This document shows, one piece after another, positions 60,441-64,000 of a stretch of DNA of 64,000 bases (positions within the stretch are counted from its first letter, which is position 1; each line of letters starts with the position of its first letter). The position numbers and the translations under genes are program-made. Origin of the DNA: Prototheca cutis (lineage: Eukaryota; Chlorophyta; Trebouxiophyceae; Chlorellales; Chlorellaceae); assembly GCA_002897115.2 (NCBI GenBank), contig BCIH01000001.1:549010-613009 (forward strand), written 5' to 3'. The notes below the pieces were generated by a model. It made no database searches. It worked only from the letters and a program-made list of their open reading frames with translations, and had not been told where the DNA came from.

Positions 60441-60814
60441 TCACCCTCGTCGGCTCGTCGGGGGGGGGAGGGAGGGGGATTTCCGCGCGGAATCAGCACG
60501 TGGATTCGGGTTCGGCGCTGGCCTCAGGGCAACGGTGAGTACGCTCGCGAAATTCCGTGTAGAGAACTGATATATATTCATAGCATCGTTTAAATTGTTC
60601 GCAAGGCTAGAGAAAGGTGGGGTTAAACTGCAGATGGAGCTGCCCCGAAATTATTTGTGCCGTGATCACGTGGGCATCAGCAAGGAAGCGTCAACGCTGC
60701 CTGGCGCGGGCAGCCGCAGCGTGGTTAAAAGTGCNGTACGCGCCCTCTGCACGAGGCAAGCACATTTGTTAGGAATTGAACTTCGTTGCTTCTTTATTGA
60801 GTTTAGATAATGAT
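60441..60814. other. Spacer ANKRD13-like/CCCH protein
   Basis: About 370 bp holding a 3' UTR and the CCCH gene promoter; nothing else seen. Confidence 0.5.
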
Positions 60815-61924
60815 ATGACTTGTGTGGATTCTCTCAACGCTGCTGGTTACCGGCACCTGCCATTGCACTTCATGCAGAACTCGTCCGGAGGTTCTGTGGG
60901 ATCCGACTTCACCGGCATCGGCGAGCCCCAGCTCCATACTTCTCATTCAGCATCTCTGGGCAACTCTGAAGGCGTTGGCGGCACCAATGTGGAGAGCAGT
61001 CTCGTTGCAGATCCGGTAAATGCGTCGCAAGTGCATGCAGCAGATAATCAACCCCGGGCCTCCGTCGACCTCCCCGAGCTGCGGCGAGATGACCCCCGTC
61101 GCTCCTCCAAAGGCAAAACTCGTACCATGGGTGTTGGGCCAGCAGCAAATCCACTTTACAAGGTATGGCGGTGGCACCTGGGCACAGCGCGGCGCCGCCG
61201 GCACTTCCGAATGGCCCAACGGTAGTCCCAGGAGTTAAAATAGGCCGCGGCAACTAACGCTGTCCCGGGGCCCTGGCCCGTCCCCTGCCTCTGCAGACTG
61301 AGCTTTGCAGGAGTTGGAATGAGAGTGGAACGTGCAGATACGGTCACAAATGCCAGGTGAGAAGCGATTCGGAAACTGAGAATGTAGTGGATTGCCCCAG
61401 GATTGCGCTGGGGATAGGAAGCAAGGGGTCCTAGGTTTCCGTGGCGCTTGGCCTCCCCCTAGCATGGACGGACCCCCTTCTGGAGACGTTGAATTGTTCA
61501 CTCAAAGTCGAATTGGACGCATTTCATGTCGCAGTTTGCACATGGCCCCATGGAACTGAGAGTTGCACCCCGGTCTCGCAAGTACAAGGTAAGAAACCCA
61601 ACTCAGGNGTGTTTGTGCAGTCTCTGCTGGCCAATGCGGATGCCTATTGCTCTCGATTTCTTCGAGATGGATGGTAAAATACTCAGCATTTGAGCTCGAC
61701 ACTTTGTTTGCGGTCTGATGAGCATTTATGCCGTGCAGTTCACTGTGCAATTCTGACCGACTGCTGGGTGAATGGGGGCTGTGACTTTGTTGGACCACAT
61801 TTGCAGCATGTACATTGTGTCGCCCTTTCCTTGCTTGGCAGTTGTACAAACCCCAAGTGCATGCGCAGTGTCACCAGCGTTGTCTGTTCAGACGTGTACA
61901 GTGTACAATCTTGATGTTGTCATC

Positions 61925-61988
<64 letters not shown>

Positions 61989-61997
61989 GCTCAAATC

Positions 61998-62039
<42 letters not shown>

Positions 62040-62947
62040 CCCCAAGCTCAAGTCAAACCCCCCCCCCCCGGCTGCAGACGGAAGTTTGCCGGACCTTTGC
62101 CATGACTGGGCACTGCCCCTACGGCGCACGCTGTCGCTTCCTGCACGGCAGTGAGTACGTGGCGGTGCAGACAGCACGGACAGCGCTGCTCCAAGACGCC
62201 CTGGGTGGCAGCCAGGACCCCGCACCGGTGCTGGCGATGCAACAGGCGGCCGTGCAGCAGGCGGCGGCACAGTCAGCAGCCCTGTCGCATTCGTCCCTGG
62301 GCTGGCTTGGCGGCGGCGCCTACGAGCCTGAGCCGGTGACGGACGCGGCTGTTGCCTTGGCAAACCTACTCGCCACGCTGTCCTTCAGGAACAGCACAGC
62401 GATACCGCCAGCGGCGGTGGCTGGCGCCAGCGCGTCCGTGGCATGGCCTTTTGGGCCGGGATTTAGCAGCGTCATGCCGACGGTTTCCCCCCCAGCGCAA
62501 GGATTGGTGCCCGGTTTCCCGGTCCCTGCGCCTGAGTCGTCGCCCATGGTGCCCGGCCTGAGCAGCCTGTACTCCTCATCGCTGCCAGTGGAAAGCGTGG
62601 CGCTGTCGGCTGCGAGTGACGCTGCCTCCACCAGTTCCTTGCTCTGGCCCGTGGTGTCGGGCGGCCTCGGCGACGGCGCGCTGTCCACGCCGCTGAGCCC
62701 CGCCGCGGCGAGTCCGCTGGCCCGTGGGGCATCGGCTTTCTCGGCCCTGTTGACCCCGGACATGCGCCGGGTCTCGGCGCCCCCGCTGGCCGCCACCAGC
62801 TTGACCCCGGGGCTGGTGCCGCTGTCGCCCAGCCTGGCGGGATCCATCATGAGCCCGATGCATGCCATGGCCCAGACACCGCTCCAGTCGCCGTTTGGAT
62901 CGATGCCGGCGCCCCATGCTGCGTTTTCCCCGCCAACCTCACCCTGA
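60815..62947 (+). CDS. Tandem CCCH zinc-finger protein (ZFP36/TTP type)
   Basis: RNA-binding protein expected to bind AU-rich elements and promote mRNA decay (family knowledge). Exons 60815-61162, 61297-61356, 61535-61588 and 62078-62947, 443 aa. Two fingers of exact CX8CX5CX3H spacing: YKTELCRSWNESGTC...H and YKTEVCRTFAMTGHC...H, each with the YKTExC lead-in, separated by 18 residues, as in animal TTP proteins. Introns cut inside finger 1 (after KCQ) and before finger 2. The N terminus is Ser-rich (MTCVDSLNAAGYRHLPLHFM) and the C terminus a long Ala/Ser/Pro low-complexity region. The start is the first ATG after upstream stops. Confidence 0.92.
61926..62036. repeat. C61 homopolymer plus (CA)n in CCCH-gene intron
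   Basis: Sixty-one C (61926-61986) followed by about 19 CA units (61999-62036) and another C run up to the acceptor (CTGCAG at 62072-62077). The largest homopolymer in the window. Confidence 0.95.
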
Positions 62948-64000
62948 GTGGAGGGGACAGCCTGATATCATCACGATGAGGTCCGTTGCCAGACATCCTC
63001 AGTCCGGGCCGCGCCCGTGCTGAAGGCATCGATCCAATCCTGAGAACAAGTGCAGGTGCACGTAGCCCTGTCCTGCCCTGCATTGTCAGGGCTAACTCAA
63101 CTCAATGGCAACACCGCAGTCTGGATCCCTCAGACAGTGCAGAAGCACATCAGGGATCCAGACTGCGGTGCGGCAATCATTTACCTGCCCAAAATCTTCC
63201 TATTTTCCCTCATTTTTTCCTTCTTTCTTTGATGAGTGCACTTTGCGCTAAAATTCCCGTCCACATGGCGCCCCTATTTGCCTCGCTTTCCTTGCCCGGC
63301 TGCTCATTTCCTTGCAGCCGGGGCATGTGTGGATGTGGGGGCGGTGCCTGCAACCGGTCCCCCTGCAAACCCAACTCCCTCCCCTGGATCCGACTGGGAT
63401 GACTCCGTACGCATATGCTTTGAGGGCACGACAGCCGTCCTTGTCAGGCGCCGAGCACCTCTGAACCGCATCGCTGAACACTGATCTGGCGCGTTTCCGG
63501 AGAATACCTCCGCGGTCTTTCATTCCGTTCCCATCACGTGGTCTGCGCTCCTGCGGCTGTCAAGGGCATCATTCCTTGTCCACATTTTGCCCGGCATGTT
63601 CGCCATGGGGCATGTGCAATCATCTCTAGCTGTCCTCTATCACGGCCTCCCCTTCCCGATTGCTCATGTCACTGTCCAATCTCGTCTCGTGCTTTGGTGT
63701 GACGCACACCCTTCGCGCCACTCGCCCTTGCTGTGCCCACCGGGAACTGGGCCAAGTGCCGCCATTTGCCCGTTGAACCTCATCTTCCCTGCCATAACTG
63801 TTTGTCCCCGTACACCAACAGAAAAAAATTGCTGTCTGCTGCCTCGTCCTTGAACAACTTACACCAGGCACTGGTATTTCCATGAGTATGTATTTAGCTG
63901 TACAAACACAAGCGGATGAATGGATGGGTGAGGAATGTCCAGAGAGGTGGCAGGGGAAGGTGACAAGGAGCCCATTTTTTTTTGGCAGTTTGCACTCGAA
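62948..64000. other. Right-edge region with no recognised gene
   Basis: About 1 kb. Starts as the CCCH gene 3' UTR and contains one strong hairpin (63112-63170). Other frames have no motif. Confidence 0.45.
63112..63170. repeat. 19-bp perfect inverted repeat (hairpin)
   Basis: CACCGCAGTCTGGATCCCT at 63112-63130 is exactly complementary to 63152-63170, with a 21-nt loop. It lies 165 bp after the CCCH stop codon. It may be an RNA hairpin in the 3' UTR, a small-RNA precursor or a short inverted-repeat relic. Confidence 0.9.

Overview
The window looks like nuclear DNA of a GC-rich green alga. Every gene I could resolve is a single-copy eukaryotic gene. Most are split by short GT-AG or GC-AG introns, and the closest resemblance by eye is to plant and algal members of each family. 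Intergenic spacers are 0.3-1 kb and genes lie on both strands. A unicellular chlorophyte of the trebouxiophyte/Chlorella type is my best guess. This rests on gene content and compactness; no marker gene in the window settles it. Scattered single N bases and two N runs (18981-19165, 58872-58971) show a draft assembly.

Layout, left to right: protein phosphatase 5 (-, runs off the left edge); TRAPP subunit TRS33/TRAPPC6 (+); SERF (+); GID/CTLH ubiquitin-ligase subunit MAEA (-); a sparse 2.3 kb stretch with a degraded TnpB/Fanzor-type zinc-ribbon fragment; a TM9/EMP70 membrane protein (+); Elongator subunit ELP5 (-); haem A synthase COX15 (+); a circularly permuted tRNA-Gly(CCC) gene (-); a SANT+UBA protein (+); nucleoporin NUP62/NSP1 (+); ribosomal protein L32 (-); an uncertain ORF (+); an ING-domain plus Tudor protein (+); a DZIP1-like basal-body protein (-); COM1/SAE2/CtIP (+); octanoyltransferase LIP2 (-); PDCD2-like (+); VPS4 (-); PLAA/Doa1 (+); RidA (-); importin beta (+); a GT61-like glycosyltransferase (-); a GT77-like nucleotide-sugar transferase (+); an AVT-type amino-acid transporter (-); an ANKRD13-type ankyrin protein (+); and a tandem CCCH zinc-finger protein (+).

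The genes form no pathway cluster. Several belong to shared cell systems: ubiquitin and endosomal traffic (MAEA, VPS4, PLAA, ANKRD13-like, SANT-UBA), secretory membranes (TRAPPC6, TM9, two glycosyltransferases), mitochondria (COX15, LIP2), and nuclear transport or chromatin (NUP62, importin beta, ING-Tudor, COM1).

The most unusual item is the permuted tRNA gene at 15849-15937. On the minus strand its 3' half precedes its 5' half by 17 nt, the stems close almost perfectly, and T runs follow the 5' half. Also notable are at least five GC-AG introns, a SERF gene whose first coding exon is only the ATG, the SANT-UBA and ING-Tudor architectures, and a 19-bp perfect hairpin near the right edge.
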